Shown here: in pieces, positions 48,401 through 59,889 of the stretch
Layout of the letters: every line of letters starts with the position of its first letter
Position numbering within the stretch: the first letter of the stretch is position 1
Source: Cenococcum geophilum 1.58
Taxonomy: Eukaryota > Ascomycota > Dothideomycetes > Gloniales > Gloniaceae
DNA: 64,000 nucleotides
Reading direction: 5' to 3'
NCBI GenBank assembly: GCA_001692895.1
Contig: KV748203.1
Coordinates: forward strand, 774,330-838,329
Made by a program: the position numbers and the translations under genes
Notes under the pieces: model-generated
What the model saw: the letters and a program-made list of their open reading frames with translations, nothing else
The model's database searches: none
Told to the model about the DNA's origin: nothing

Positions 48401-50540
48401 CAGGCCTTTGACGAGCTTAAGAAACGACTAGTCTCTACTCCCTTACTCGCCCACTTTAACCTAGAATAGCCCTTAATGCTAGAAACCGATGCCTTAAATG
48501 GTATTATAGCTGGCGTTTACTCCCAAAAGTAGATAAACGGAGAATGGCACCCTATTACTTACTATTTAAAGACTATAGTAGATACTAAGCTAAACTACCT
48601 AATTTACGATAAAGAAATGCTGGCTATTATCTCTAGCTTTTAGCACTGGTAAGCCTAACTAGAAGGTACCCCTAAGTCTATCTAGGTAGTTTCCGATTAT
48701 AAGGCCTTAGAATATTTTATGATAATAAAGGCCCTTATAGCCCGATAGGCGCGCTAGGCAGATACCCTATCTTAGTTTAACTTCCTAATTATATATAGGC
48801 TAGGCGCTACTAACCGTATAGACGCTCTTATAAGGCGTAAATAGGATATAAATAACCAGATAGCTATAAAGATCTTATTACGGACCTAAGCGCTACTATG
48901 ACTAGAGCACCTTAACTCCTAGATATAGGCAGAACTAAATACAGACTCTTTAGATGCCGAGATATGCCCTATTAACTCTATGGAATTGGACCTTATTAAT
49001 AAACTACTATAGGCAAACTATACGGCCCCTTCTCTATAGGAGTACCGCGAAAAGGTAAAGAACGTTTCTAGCCTATAGTCCCTTAAAAGTGGACTACTTA
49101 AGCACCGCGAATGGCTAGCGGTAGTAGAGGAACAGAACTTACGGATTTGGCTTATTGCCGAAGTATATACCCAGGTCTCTATAGCCCACCCTAAAAAAAA
49201 TAAGACCCGTAGGATTATTGGTGACCGCTACTACTAGCCCGGAATAATTATAGATATTAACCGCTATATACGGAACTGCAATAACTGCTATAGGTCCATA
49301 ATTCCACGAGATAAGACCCTAGGACTATTAAAACCCCTTCTAATACCTAACCGCCCCTGGTAATATATCTTTATAGACTTTTATAAGCTACCTCCAGACC
49401 GTAATGGATATGATATAGTTATAATCCTAGTTAACTACTTCGGCAAGCGCCTGTTCTTAATTCCCTATTATAAGAATATTAATGCTAAAAAGGTAGCCTA
49501 ACTATATATCTACTACGTCTACCGAATTTATGGACTACTAGATACTATTATATCCGACTATAGGCCGCAGTTTATATTAGCCTTTTAGAATAAGTTTACC
49601 TAGATCCTAGGTATTAAGCTAAAGCTTTTTACGGTATATTACCCCCAGATAGACGGTTAAACGGAGATTATAAATTAATACTTGGACTAGAGACTCCGGC
49701 CTTTTATTAACTACTTTTAGGATAACTAGGCCGAACTATTACCCTTAATAGACTACGCCTAAGTAGCCCTACCCTATAACTCTACCGGATTTGCCCCTAT
49801 TTAACTAGAAATGGGTTACCTACCTTGCATAAGCTTTAACTAGAAAAGACTAGAAGGGCCCCAGACTATACGCAAAAAACTATCTTATAAGGAAGCCTAG
49901 CAGTACGCTAAGCGCTTAGAAGAAGCCTGGAAAGTAGCCCATACGAACCTAAAAAAGGCCTAAAAATTAATAAAACAGTAGGCGAATAAGCATAGGCATA
50001 AGCCTAACTTTACTATAGGCGATATGGTCTAGGTTATAATAAAGAACTAAAAGATAGAACGGCCTAGCCGTAAGCTAGACTATAAGATAGCAGGACCGTA
50101 TAAGATTCTTAATAAAGTAGGCAACTCGTATAAGGTTAAGCTCCTAGACTTAATTAAAGTTTACCCTATCTTCTTACTGGATAAGCTACGGAAAGCTATA
50201 AATAACCTACTACCTGGATAAAAGAATGAACCTCCCCTGCTAATTTAAGTTAATGGCGATAATAAATAGGAAATTAAAGAAATACTAGCCTATAAACTTA
50301 TAAAGGGAACGTTAAAGTATTATATTAGTTAGAAAGGATATAACCTAGACCCTACTTAGTACCCTATATAGAACTTTATAGGTAGTCCCTATAAGCTCTA
50401 GGAGTTCTATAGCTATTACCCTAATAAACCCAGACCGCTAAAGTACCTAGATAAGTGGATAGAATACTAATATAATAAAGATAATAAGCTACTAGAAGAA
50501 TATAAGGATAAAAACACCCTAGAAATTTCTTAGTTATGTA
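45480..50540 (+). mobile_element. Ty3/Gypsy LTR retrotransposon fossil (chromovirus-like)
   Basis: This plus-strand fossil has all major parts in order. The gag region (about 45,500-46,300) ends in a zinc-knuckle-like Cys cluster (about 46,330). Protease (about 46,570-46,850), reverse transcriptase (about 47,500-48,240), RNase H (about 48,420-48,870) and integrase (about 49,170-49,990, with a zinc-binding N-end and the catalytic core) follow. A chromodomain-like C-terminus (about 50,140-50,460) suggests targeting to heterochromatin. The element is thoroughly broken by RIP-type mutation, with dozens of breaks, and contains several assembly N. It is of the same family as the reversed fragment at 38,815-40,272. 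A 5' LTR was not identified. Confidence 0.88.
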
Positions 50541-50640
50541 AGGTGTTAAGATATCTAAGAACTTTAACCGGTGGTTAAAGTTATCTAATTAGTTAGATTC
50601 TCTTGCTAAGACTTTTAGCAATAAAGCCTAAGGGTAGGCT

Positions 50641-50950
50641 TTTTTGGAGGGGGGGGTAATATTACAGCACTGGTAGAACTTGGCAGAACTTGGCAGAGCT
50701 TTACACCGGCAAGTTGCCACAGATTGCCGTATATTGCGATTACGTGACGCGAAGATCTTATAAAACACCGAACGGCGCTACTTTTCTTCTCCTTTCCTTT
50801 CCCTAGCTTTAGATTCTCGTTTATAGACAATCCAATCGTATAGGCTCGCGCGTCCCTTTTGCCGTGCCTATGCCTTAATTAACTGAGTCGCTAACAAATA
50901 GCTCCAGAATCGTCGTTAGCGTCGTTGTTAGTCCTTTGCCCCAACCTTAT
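50641..50950 (+). mobile_element. Probable 3' LTR of the Gypsy fossil
   Basis: A purine-rich tract ('ttttggagggggggg') ends at about 50,656, where minus-to-plus priming would occur in Gypsy elements. The following 300 bases retain normal CpA/TpG. They include a direct repeat of 'gaacttggca' and a TATA-like 'tataaaa' at about 50,759, as expected of an LTR promoter. The right end is uncertain (50,930-51,050), and no matching 5' LTR was found. Confidence 0.5.
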
Positions 50951-52475
50951 ATATATAGAGAGCTTCTAAAGCCAGCTTTAATTAATAGAGTTCTTATAAG
51001 TGACTTATCCGTTTAATAAGAAGTAAATATTATAACACGAGTACCTAGTTTATATTAGTTTAAGTAAATATATTTAGAGCTGCTGGCAAGAACTTTAATT
51101 TAAGGCTATGGATAAAATAAGACCGCTTATTAGCGTTAGGGTGCTAATATATCTCCCAAATACTACCTAAGGCGATTGTTATATGGTTTACCGCTTAGTT
51201 ATATATAGGAACCGGAATTTCTACTATAGTTAAATCGATAATTCGTGTAGTTACTAGCCCGATAGTAGTATAATTTCTTAAATATACCTAGTTCCGTGTA
51301 TAGCTCTTATAAAGCCGTATATAAAGCCGTATATAAAGCCTTACGGAGAGCTTTATATAGAGCTTTAAGGGGAATACCCCTTTAACCCTCGTTTTATAGA
51401 GCTACGGATCTTTAATTCGTTTATATAGACTTTATAAAGACCTTTATAATAGCTTTATATAATTGTTCATTTATTATAGAAGGTCTACTAACCTAAAACA
51501 CATTTAGCTAGAGGTTGGTATTAGTAACACCTTTTAAAGGGTAACTATAAATCCGGTAAGATAACAGATATAAATATATTATATTACGCTAAAAAAGGTT
51601 AGGTTTATCTAAAATACTAAAATTAATTAACTTCTTCTAAGAGTAGAGAGTCCCTAGAGTCTAGATCTTAACCATTATTTCTATAGTAGGAGTTTATATA
51701 AGGAATTAAATGCCCAGAGTATATAAGTAGTAGAAATCGTTAAGTAATATAAATAGTGGAGTAGAAGGCCAAAAGAAGCCTAGTATTATATTATATAGTA
51801 AGGTACTAATAAATATAAAATGCCTAACGGAGCTATATAAAATAAATTAGATACTAGCAATAAGTTAATAGAGGTTGCGTATAAATAGCAGGAGGTAGAA
51901 TATAGTTTTAAGTTAAGCCTAGATAATATAACCACTTATCTTATTTACTCTATTACTAACAGCTTATATAGCTATCCTATTACAATAGAGTTGTAAATAA
52001 AATACCTATATTTTAAATATAATATTATTGGACTGTACTTTATAAGTAACTCTTAATAAAAATATAAGGTAGAAAGTTTTATAAAGAGAGGTATAATATC
52101 TGGATATAGCAGTAAGTCTTTTAAGTATTTTAATAACCTCGGACTTAAATTAATTGCTTAGCGCTCTAAAATTATTAAATTACATTAACTCGGGCTAGTT
52201 CCGGAAGATTTAAAAGGCTTAAATTATTAAGATAGTATATATAGTCTCTATAAAAAGTCTTAGCATAGTATAGTAATAAAAAGTTACCTAATTCGCTAGA
52301 ATCTTACCCGTAGAGCCTTCGTATAAGCTCCTCTATATAGCGCCGCCGACTATAAGAGGAAATTTATAATATAATATATTATTAGTATAGTGTTAAGGGC
52401 TTCGGTAATAGGATCGGGTCGTTATTATCTGCTATTTATTAGTCGCCTATTTACTGCTTAAGCTATTTTATATCT
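50951..52475. other. RIP-mutated AT-rich DNA
   Basis: A plus-strand coding-like frame at about 51,840-52,360 has RIP-type stops but no recognisable motif. 'gtatataaagc' is tandemly repeated near 51,310-51,340. Nothing else is seen. Confidence 0.45.
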
Positions 52476-52479
52476 ACTT

Positions 52480-54620
52480 ACTAACCTTACCGGCTAATAT
52501 TAATAACGGCGTTCTTATTCTATTGCCCTAAATATATAGCAGCACTAATTACGTTAGCTTTAAGCCTCGCCCTATTTAGCTATACTATATTTCTAGTAAT
52601 ACCAAACACTTATTCTAGCTTATCGCTTATTCCTAGTACGCTAAATTAATTAATTGTAAAGTATAAAAGGCGTAGATAGTTAATATAAAGAGCCTACTAG
52701 TACTTAATTAGGTTTAAGACCTTCTTTCCCCTATACGGATTGTTTTTTATCTAATCCTCGTACTTATCGCGAGTCTTATCTTTATTAAAGTCGTTACTAA
52801 AGCCTTTATTTAGGAAGGCTCTTAAGCCGTCCTCCTTATACTGCTAGCGCTTGGCTAGCCAAGCTTCTTTATCTATAGGTAGCTTTATATTCTTATATAT
52901 AGCCCACTACCCTTTAACGTATTCCTTTATAGTATTAATTCACTCCTGCCTACTAGCCTATTTATCTTTAATATACTTCTATTTATATTATAGATAAAGG
53001 GCAACTAAAGTAATATAGGCGGCGCAGTTATTAGTAAGCTTATATACTTATTAAGCTTCTCCTATTTAAACTAAAGGCTAGTATAGAAATAAAACTTAGA
53101 ATCGTCCTTATATTAATATACAAATTCGTTAAGCCTTCTAATTAGGTAGAATATTAAGGGGAGGACCTCCTATAGAGCGCCGTTTTTACCTAATAATAGT
53201 AGTTAGCAGAAAGCTAGTAAACTCTACTAAAGAAGCTTACTTTAAGCAGTCCTACCTTTTAGAAGCTTAGTGGTTTCTTTAAGCGGCTTTAGGATCCGTA
53301 TATACTCTTTTAACACGTCCCAATCCTTACGGCTTAACGCGTTATCTATAATTAACGGCTTCTTCTTACCTTTAGCTAGATAAGGCCTCGTCCCGTTCTT
53401 TATAGCGCGCTTATAGTAGGCCTTTTACTCCTACTCTTTCTTTTTAATAAATATATTAATAGCTAATATTAGGTAGATTGCCCTATTAATATATATGGAG
53501 TTCTAGCGTGTATTAATATTAAGGATAAGCTTCTAGCTAGTTTATATAGTGCTATCTTTAATAGCTAACGGTATAAAGGTGCTAAAGATTTGCTAAAACT
53601 CTTTAAATTGCTATTTGCGCTATAAGGAAGTTAAGCTAATATAAATAACAATATTATAAAGCTTTTTAATAGGGCCTTATTTCCTCTAGAGCTTTAGCTA
53701 CTTAATCTTATCTTTGGCCTCCTTAAGTTTAGTTTATAATATATTTATATCCTTTCTATAAAGAATTGCTTAAGCCACGAGATTAATAATATAGCCTATA
53801 TACCATAGTTAACGTTCTTTTTAGTTAAACTAGAGCTCCTCCCCTAAAGCTTTTATATAGGTGTTATTGTTTAACGCATTATCCAGTATAAAGTAGCCCA
53901 GCTTATTACTAATATTAAACTTAGTAAGGATCGCGGCCACGCTATTAACAATATTAACCCTAGTATATTAGCTAACAAGGTCTAAAATACTAAGTAAGAA
54001 GCTCTAATATTACCTAGTATCGTTAATAAAGTAAATAATAATTCTATAGAGACTTAGTAAACTTTAAGAGGTCTATATATCTATAGAAATATAAATTCTA
54101 CTATACGCGCGCTTAAGCAACTCTATTACTACGCCTTTATACTACTTAAAATCCTTATATATTTATTCGCGTAATATATTCCGGGTAGGAAGGACGTATT
54201 TAGTATTAGTATTAAGGTAGAAAATAAGGTCTTAAAAGTAGTTACTATTAACTTAATTAAATGCAATCTAGTCCTAAATAATCTACCTAGTTAGAAGCTT
54301 CTTAAATTAAGCTTTATTAAACGCCCTCTATTAACTATTAATAGCATCTTGTTTATTTAGAGTTCTATTTATTATACTAATAAGCGTATTAGGACCTTAT
54401 TCTAGCAGCTTAATTATTCTATCTTTACTAATATTATGCTTTTTAAGGTGCTCTACGTATCTACTAGTTAAACTATTAAGCTAGCAATAGCTAATAGCGT
54501 ATTTTATTTTTGTTTTCTTATTATAAGCTTTATATACTATAGAGATTTTCTATATTTCCGTCTAGTAAATCTTATAGCAGTATTACTAAATATACGATCG
54601 TTAGTCTCGTTTAGATAGTA
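52480..54620 (-). mobile_element. hAT DNA transposon remnant (subfamily 1)
   Basis: The transposase is read on the minus strand with RIP-type stops. From the N-terminal side: a helical region with 'RAFNKAQFKKLLTRQII' (about 54,270-54,320), the RNase-H-like core with 'LGYFILDNALNNNT' (53,865-53,905), and 'WYIGYIINLVAQAILY' (about 53,765-53,815, the conserved hAT C-x(2)-H-x-I-N-L-like motif with C and H lost). The C-terminal hATC dimerisation region has 'LERVFGITRNIVQLNRARLK' (52,560-52,620). hAT transposases cut and paste with 8-bp target duplications. This copy is dead. Terminal repeats were not resolved. It points away from the second hAT, whose 5' end is only ~100 bp beyond. Confidence 0.82.
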
Positions 54621-54721
54621 GAGGAATTTAAAAGCTAGGAAACAGTATATCTAAAAGTTAACGTCGCTGCCAACGTCACTGCCAAGAGGCTGATAATATA
54701 AGCAGTTAGCGAGCTTATAGA

Positions 54722-57700
54722 GTTATAACAGTCAGTTAGCTATAGGACTGCAGCTAGCTAACAGCTCGCTGCCTTAGTGGTAAGATTTAGTAGTAAGTTA
54801 AAGCTTTTAGTAGAAGTTAAGGATATTTAAATCTTCGACTAAGATTATACGCTAAGTAATAAGAAACCCATGGGAATCTCTTGCTTAGCTATAGTAAATA
54901 AAGCATTTTCCCTAATATCTCTACTGCGCGCTGTGAGCCCGTTCCCCTATACCACCTATATAAAATGCAACGTATATTACATTTTACGCGTTAACTAGGC
55001 AGTAGAGCTTCTTCCTCTACTTCTTTATTAAATCCACAATCTACGCGTTACTTAACTCTAGCACCGCGTAGGGTTTGTGGATTAACTGCTTCCTCCCCTC
55101 TTTTAATTAATAATAATACCAAATTAGGCGATTAAGATAATTCTATATCGCAAGAGCCTCCTCTAGCTAACTAGAACTACAGCTATATCTTTTCTATTAA
55201 TTAGGGCAATCTCTACTTAATAATATATAGTAAGCTTACTGGTAAATATGGATACCGAGTTACTAATAAGCGGTTACTATTAAGTAAAGCTCCTATATTA
55301 CTAATATGGAAGTATAGGGCAGACCTTTTTTAGGACAGCCCTTTAGGTAAAAAAAGGCTTTAGCTATATAAGCTCTGCCATCTAGCTTAAAGACTAGGTA
55401 CTTTACTTATAATTAACGGCAATAATTATATTAACGGCTATTTGAAATTAAAGCACGACCTTACTATTAACCCTAAAAGTTACAGTAGTAGAATATAACT
55501 ACTAGCTATAGAAGCTTTAGCTTTTACTTCCGCTAACAGTTATAAATGCTAGCTATTCTAGGCAGCTAGCTACGTTTAAGCCTATGTTAATTAGACAATT
55601 CTATAAGATATTACCTTTTATTAAGCTATAAGTCCTTTTACGCACGCTCTGCTAATATTTAACCGTCCTTAGATCTAAGACTATCTTATAAAGGCGCCTA
55701 TATTACTAAGCAATTAGATTAAAACCGTATTTAAATAGTAACGCGTTAATATTAAAGACCTCCTCCTTACCGCACTTAGTAAAATTAATCTTACCTATAA
55801 TATCTAAATATCTATAAACGGAATATTACTGCTTGGTATAGTGGCTCATTTCATTAACAAAGGTAGAAGGCTTTAATTAGTGCTTTTAGGCCTTCCGCGA
55901 CTATAAGGATTACACTCTACTAAGAATATAGCAACGGCCCTAGTGTTAGTGATTTAAAAGTATTAATTTAATTATAAGCTTGGCTCCTTAATAACTAATA
56001 ACGCTAGTAATAATAATAAGCTCTACGACTACCTCTTATAAAGCCTCTTAGTGGCTAAAAAGGAGCGGCTTTGGTGCGTTGGCTATATTATTAACCTTAT
56101 TGTTAAGGCTTTAATATACGGCAAAGGCGTAAGCAAGCTCAAACGCTTAATAATTAGCGTAAGCGACTACGTTAAATTTAATCTTATACGGCAGAGAGGC
56201 TTTATAGGTAAGCTTTATAATATTATTAAATATATTATGCGATTAATAAAACGCTATAAGGACTTTGCTAAGAACCAGACTAAGGCCTATATTAAGGATA
56301 ATCTTTTTAATTAAGTAGAGCTTCTGCTTATTAAGGACGGAGGTATTTAGTAGAATTCTACCTATTTTATACTCCGCTATATATTACTTCTTTATAAAGC
56401 AATTAATAAATATCTACTAGCTTAGAGAAAGCCCGCTAATAATAGCTACGATCTATTTTAGGATATGCTTACTAACAAAGATTAGTAGTAGGTAGAGCAG
56501 CTTATTAAGATCCTAAAGCCTTTTATATTAGCTACTAAGCGTATAGAAGGCGACGCTAATAGTCTTGGTATTAAAGGCTTATATAGCGCTTTATAGGAGT
56601 TAATTACTAATATAGAGCTCCTTTATTAAATCCTCTAGCGGACTTAGCTAAGCCTTAAGAATAAATGCGACTCCTTTTTTAAATTGGGCGTTAATATAGC
56701 TATTAAAAAGATTATTAAATACTTTAATAAAATAAAGGCCGAGAGCCCTTACTATTTTACCGTAGTAATCCTTTATCCGTCTCTTAAACGCGCCTACTTT
56801 TATAATAAGTAGAAACGGTGGCCCTAGTAGTAGAAGCACGCCAAGCGGTGCATAGAGACTCTATTTAATGACTATATTAATAAGTAAATAGATAAGGAAG
56901 ATAAGGAACTAGCTAAGCTATAATATAGGAAGGTTCCTTATAAATCTAATAACAATTTAGCTAATAAATATGTATAGTCCTTAGTTATAGATAAGAGCCT
57001 TACTTCCTTAAAGCGCAATTAAAAGCGTATTAAGCTCGCTAGTGAGCTTAACCGCTACTACAATACAGGCCTTAAGTTTATTAAGATCCGTTCTAACAAC
57101 GGTAATAAGCGGAACAACGTTATTCCTAATCCTCTTAACTAGTGGCTTAAAATCGGTCAAATCCTTTATCTAATACTTACTAAGATTGCTCTTAATATAT
57201 TCTCTATACTAGCGATAAGCTCTATATATAAATAAGCCTTTAGTTAAGCTAAAAAGATTATTACTAATAAGTGTAATAGACTCTTAGCCGACACGATTAA
57301 AGCAGATTAATGTTAGAAGTGGTAGTTAATTAAAGGCCTTTTATTAAGCAGTTTAATCGACTATATTAACTCTAATAGAGCTTTAACTACACCCTAGTTA
57401 ACGAGCTTAAATATTAATCTTACTGGCTATAAGCCAACTATAGAGGTAGAAAAGCTAGCTTGGTAAGGTACTTAATAGAGCTTTATATTTAACTAAATCT
57501 GATATAGAAATAGAGCCTCCGGAGTCCTTACTACCGACTATTCTACCTACCTTTTAAGCCTCTATGGGTGCGGGACGAATTTGGCTATACTTGGATACTG
57601 TATTGGGTAAATTAGGGCTGAATTTTAATTGGGCAATATTAATATTTGTATATAGAGAGGTGCTACCAAAAATCTGAAATAAAACACTATAAAGTCTATA

Positions 57701-57840
57701 CAAATTTCCTAATTGGGACAGCTAGCTGACAGCTTAACAGTCAGCTTACGTTGTCCAACAGCGAGCGGACAGCGAGCGATCCAATTGACGCAGTCAGTCA
57801 GCTATTTTCCTCAAGCTCGCAGCTAAGCTGACTGTTGGAC
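54722..57840 (+). mobile_element. hAT DNA transposon remnant (subfamily 2)
   Basis: The plus-strand transposase frame runs from about 54,840 to 57,470. The N-terminal part ('KYGYRVTNKRLLLSKAPILL', about 55,245-55,305) looks BED-zinc-finger-derived. The core has 'GIVAHFINKGRRL' (55,835-55,880), 'LGSLITNNASNNNKLYDY' (55,980-56,030) and 'RLWCVGYIINLIVKALIYG' (56,067-56,122), the conserved hAT Cys-x(n)-Ile-Asn-Leu motif. An 87-codon stretch (56,051-56,314) is still open. The hATC region has 'ISSIYKQAFSQAKKIITNKC' (57,210-57,270). Ends: 'acagtcagttagct' at 54,728 and, reversed, 'agctaagctgactgt' at 57,821 suggest terminal inverted repeats. Subterminal 'cagctagct/agctgac' words are dense on both sides. 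The 8-bp target duplication is not evident. Confidence 0.85.
57821..57840 (-). repeat. Probable 3' terminal inverted repeat of hAT (mate at 54,722-54,741)
   Basis: The reverse complement 'gtccaacagtcagcttagct' matches 'gttataacagtcagttagct' at the 5' end apart from a few changes. Similar words 'gtccaacag' (57,757) and 'ctgttggac' (57,832) form an internal inverted pair. Confidence 0.5.
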
Positions 57841-58220
57841 ACACTGCTAGGAAATAGCTTCCAGTTAAGGCCTTTATATATGTCTGCTTCTAAATTCGCC
57901 AAGTCCCCCACTAGGTCTATATTAGTGGCGCAACTATTAAAGTTATTAGTTTTCTAAAGCTTTGTAGGTACCTATAATTCACTAAAAGCCGTAGAGAGTA
58001 TAAACGAAGTAGTTTCTACGTCTATATAGATGGAAATAGATACTAGTGTTAATTGGTGGATAAATAATAAATTTTAAAAGGACCTTTGGCGGGTGTACAC
58101 TCCATAACTTTGGCGAGCTTAGTAGCTTAAATATTCCTCTAATGTGCCTAGAAAGGACCTGTAGGATAAGCGGAAGTTGCCGAATACTAGTATGGGTCCT
58201 AAGAAAAGTAACCGAGCGCT
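57841..58220. other. Spacer between hAT and palindromic element
   Basis: RIP mutation fades here. 'gtgtacactccataacttt' at about 58,095 resembles a transposon end but has no mate in the window. No gene is seen. Confidence 0.4.
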
Positions 58221-58510
58221 TACTGTAGTTTACTTATCTTCTACAAATTCGCTTGATAAGAGCCGCCCACATCACAATGCGCATCAAAAAATACACCCCC
58301 TATCGCCCCACTGAATATAGCTCTATATTTTATATATAGAGGCCTATTTTATAGCTCTATTCTAGGGCTATAAAATAAGCCCTTATTTATATAATTTAGG
58401 GCTGTTTTTGTAGAGTTGCGGGGGGTGCTTATTGATAGGTAAAGTGGTTCCTAGATTAGACAGCGCAGAGCCTCAATTAAGTTTTACAGCTGTTGCAAAG
58501 CACCCCATAT

Positions 58511-59020
58511 AATTCCACCAATATTAGTCCAATTTATATAAATAATGGCTTATTTTATAGCCCTAGAATAGAGCTATAAAATNGGCCTCTATNTATAAAA
58601 TATAGAGCTGTATTAGTGGGGCTATAGGGGGTGCTTGTTTTGGAGGCAAAGTGGTTCCTAGATTAGTCAGCGCAGAGCCTTAATTTAAGTTTTTCGGCAT
58701 ATAATTCCACTAATATTAGTCTAATTTATATAAATAATGGCTTATTTTATAGCCCTAGAATAGAGCTATAAAATGGGCCTCTATTTATAAAATATAGAGC
58801 TGTATTAGTGGGGCTATAGGGGGTGCTTGTTTTGGAGGCAAAGTGGTTCCTAGATTAGTCAGCGCAGAGCCTTAATTTAAGTTTTTCGGCATATAATTCC
58901 ACTAATATTAGTCTAATTTATTAAATAATGGCTTATTTTATAGCCCTAGAATAGAGCTATAAAATGGGCCTCTATTTATAAAATATAGAGCTGTATTAGT
59001 GGGGCTATAGGGGGTAGCTG
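58511..59020 (+). repeat. 191/192-bp tandem repeat, nearly three units, each with a 41-bp palindrome
   Basis: The landmark 'ggcttattttatagccc' starts at 58,547, 58,739 and 58,930. Each unit contains the imperfect palindrome 'ggcttattttatagccc' facing 'gagctataaaatgggcc'. It continues with 'ggggctatagggggtgctt', which also resembles the outer arms. The units therefore seem derived from arm sequence. Confidence 0.88.
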
Positions 59021-59120
59021 TAAAACTTGAATTGAGGCTCTGCGCGATCGCGACCCTCCTCCATTCCTATCAATAAGCACCCCCCGTAACTCTACAAAAA
59101 CAGCCCTAAATTATATAAAT

Positions 59121-59354
59121 TGTTGGCCACGGAGGTAGCCTTACTACAGAGGTGCGACGGGTGCTGTTCGACATCGGTGTCATTTCAGTTTCAACGTGTA
59201 TCATCACTCTCTAGGGACCCCTGTAGGGGGTCAATTCTCTTATGTATATTAGGGCTCTTAGAGCCACCTTGAATAAGACAGATCGCTCCTTCAATTCTGT
59301 GTCTCTATACAATCAGCTAGCTATATGTCATTCGTGATACCTACCTGGCTGACA
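59121..59354. mobile_element. Solo LTR (234 bp) with intact 5-bp target duplication
   Basis: The segment begins 'tgttggcc', ends 'ggctgaca', and is flanked on both sides by 'taaat' (59,116-59,120 and 59,355-59,359). Removing it restores the right arm of the palindromic element exactly as in the left arm. These are the marks of an LTR retrotransposon insertion reduced to one LTR by recombination; TG..CA ends and a 5-bp duplication fit Copia or Gypsy. It retains CpA/TpG and perfect duplications, so it is younger than the RIPed fossils. Confidence 0.92.
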
Positions 59355-59523
59355 TAAATAAGGGCTTATTTTATAGCCCTAGAATAGAGCTATAAAATAG
59401 GCCTCTATATATAAAATATAGAGCTATATTCAGTGGGGCGATAGGGGGTGTATTTTTTGATGCGCATTGTGATGTGGGCGGCTCTTATCAAGCGAATTTG
59501 CAGAAGATAAGCAAACTACAGTA

Positions 59524-59889
59524 CTTACCAGGCCCTTCGGCAGCACCTTAGAGGTATTCTAACCAAAAACCTTACCTATTTTATTTAATTAATTCAAGCC
59601 GCCCCACCCCTCTGCACTAGAATTATCGCCCAACGCCGCTTCGTGAATTGTATCGATTTGAATTGATTTATAATCAATTCAAATTAATTCGGGCTTAATT
59701 GGAAGACTTACTGCCATGCCTGATAATATCATGCTTTGTTCCGGCCATAGCCCTTGTTGCAGGGGCAACCTAAAACAGTGAGCAAACTATTCAAAAACGG
59801 AACCAAAGGACCCCTAAAATCAAGTTCGGTGGTAAGTCGGTGCTTTATTTGTTTCCCTCGAGAGCGCTCTGGGTCATACACGGCATGAC
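59524..59889. other. Intergenic, 3' flank of the RING gene
   Basis: Normal composition returns at this point. The only structure seen is the perfect hairpin listed next. Confidence 0.6.
59656..59684. repeat. Perfect 13-bp inverted repeat (hairpin), 3-base loop
   Basis: 'atttgaattgatt' is followed by 'tat' and then 'aatcaattcaaat'. It lies about 205 bases past the stop codon of the RING gene (minus strand), so it could lie in or near that gene's 3' end. Any function is unknown. Confidence 0.7.

Larger units (their letters stand above)
58221..59523. mobile_element. Palindromic (foldback) MITE-like element with TA ends
   Basis: Two long inverted arms face each other. The left arm is 58,221-58,439. 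The right arm is 59,066-59,523, interrupted by a solo LTR at 59,121-59,354. Both arms start 'TACTGTAGTTT' from the outside, so the element is bounded by TA, the target site of Tc1/mariner-type elements. Over the outer ~170 bases the arms differ at only two positions, and both differences are CpA versus TpA. A second inner pair ('gcgcagagcctcaatt', about 58,463 and, reversed, 59,021-59,045) nests inside. The middle holds three 191-bp tandem units. There is no coding capacity, so it must have been mobilised in trans if it moved. Confidence 0.8.

Noticed and set aside
50615-50830. Minus-strand ORF of 71 codons
   Set aside because: It crosses the polypurine tract and LTR-like segment of the Gypsy fossil, so it is not a gene.
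51840-52360. Possible gag-like frame upstream of the hAT elements
   Set aside because: It is readable with RIP-type stops but has no zinc knuckle or other motif to support a retroelement call.
56648-56839. Minus-strand 63-codon ORF
   Set aside because: It is antisense to the hAT transposase.
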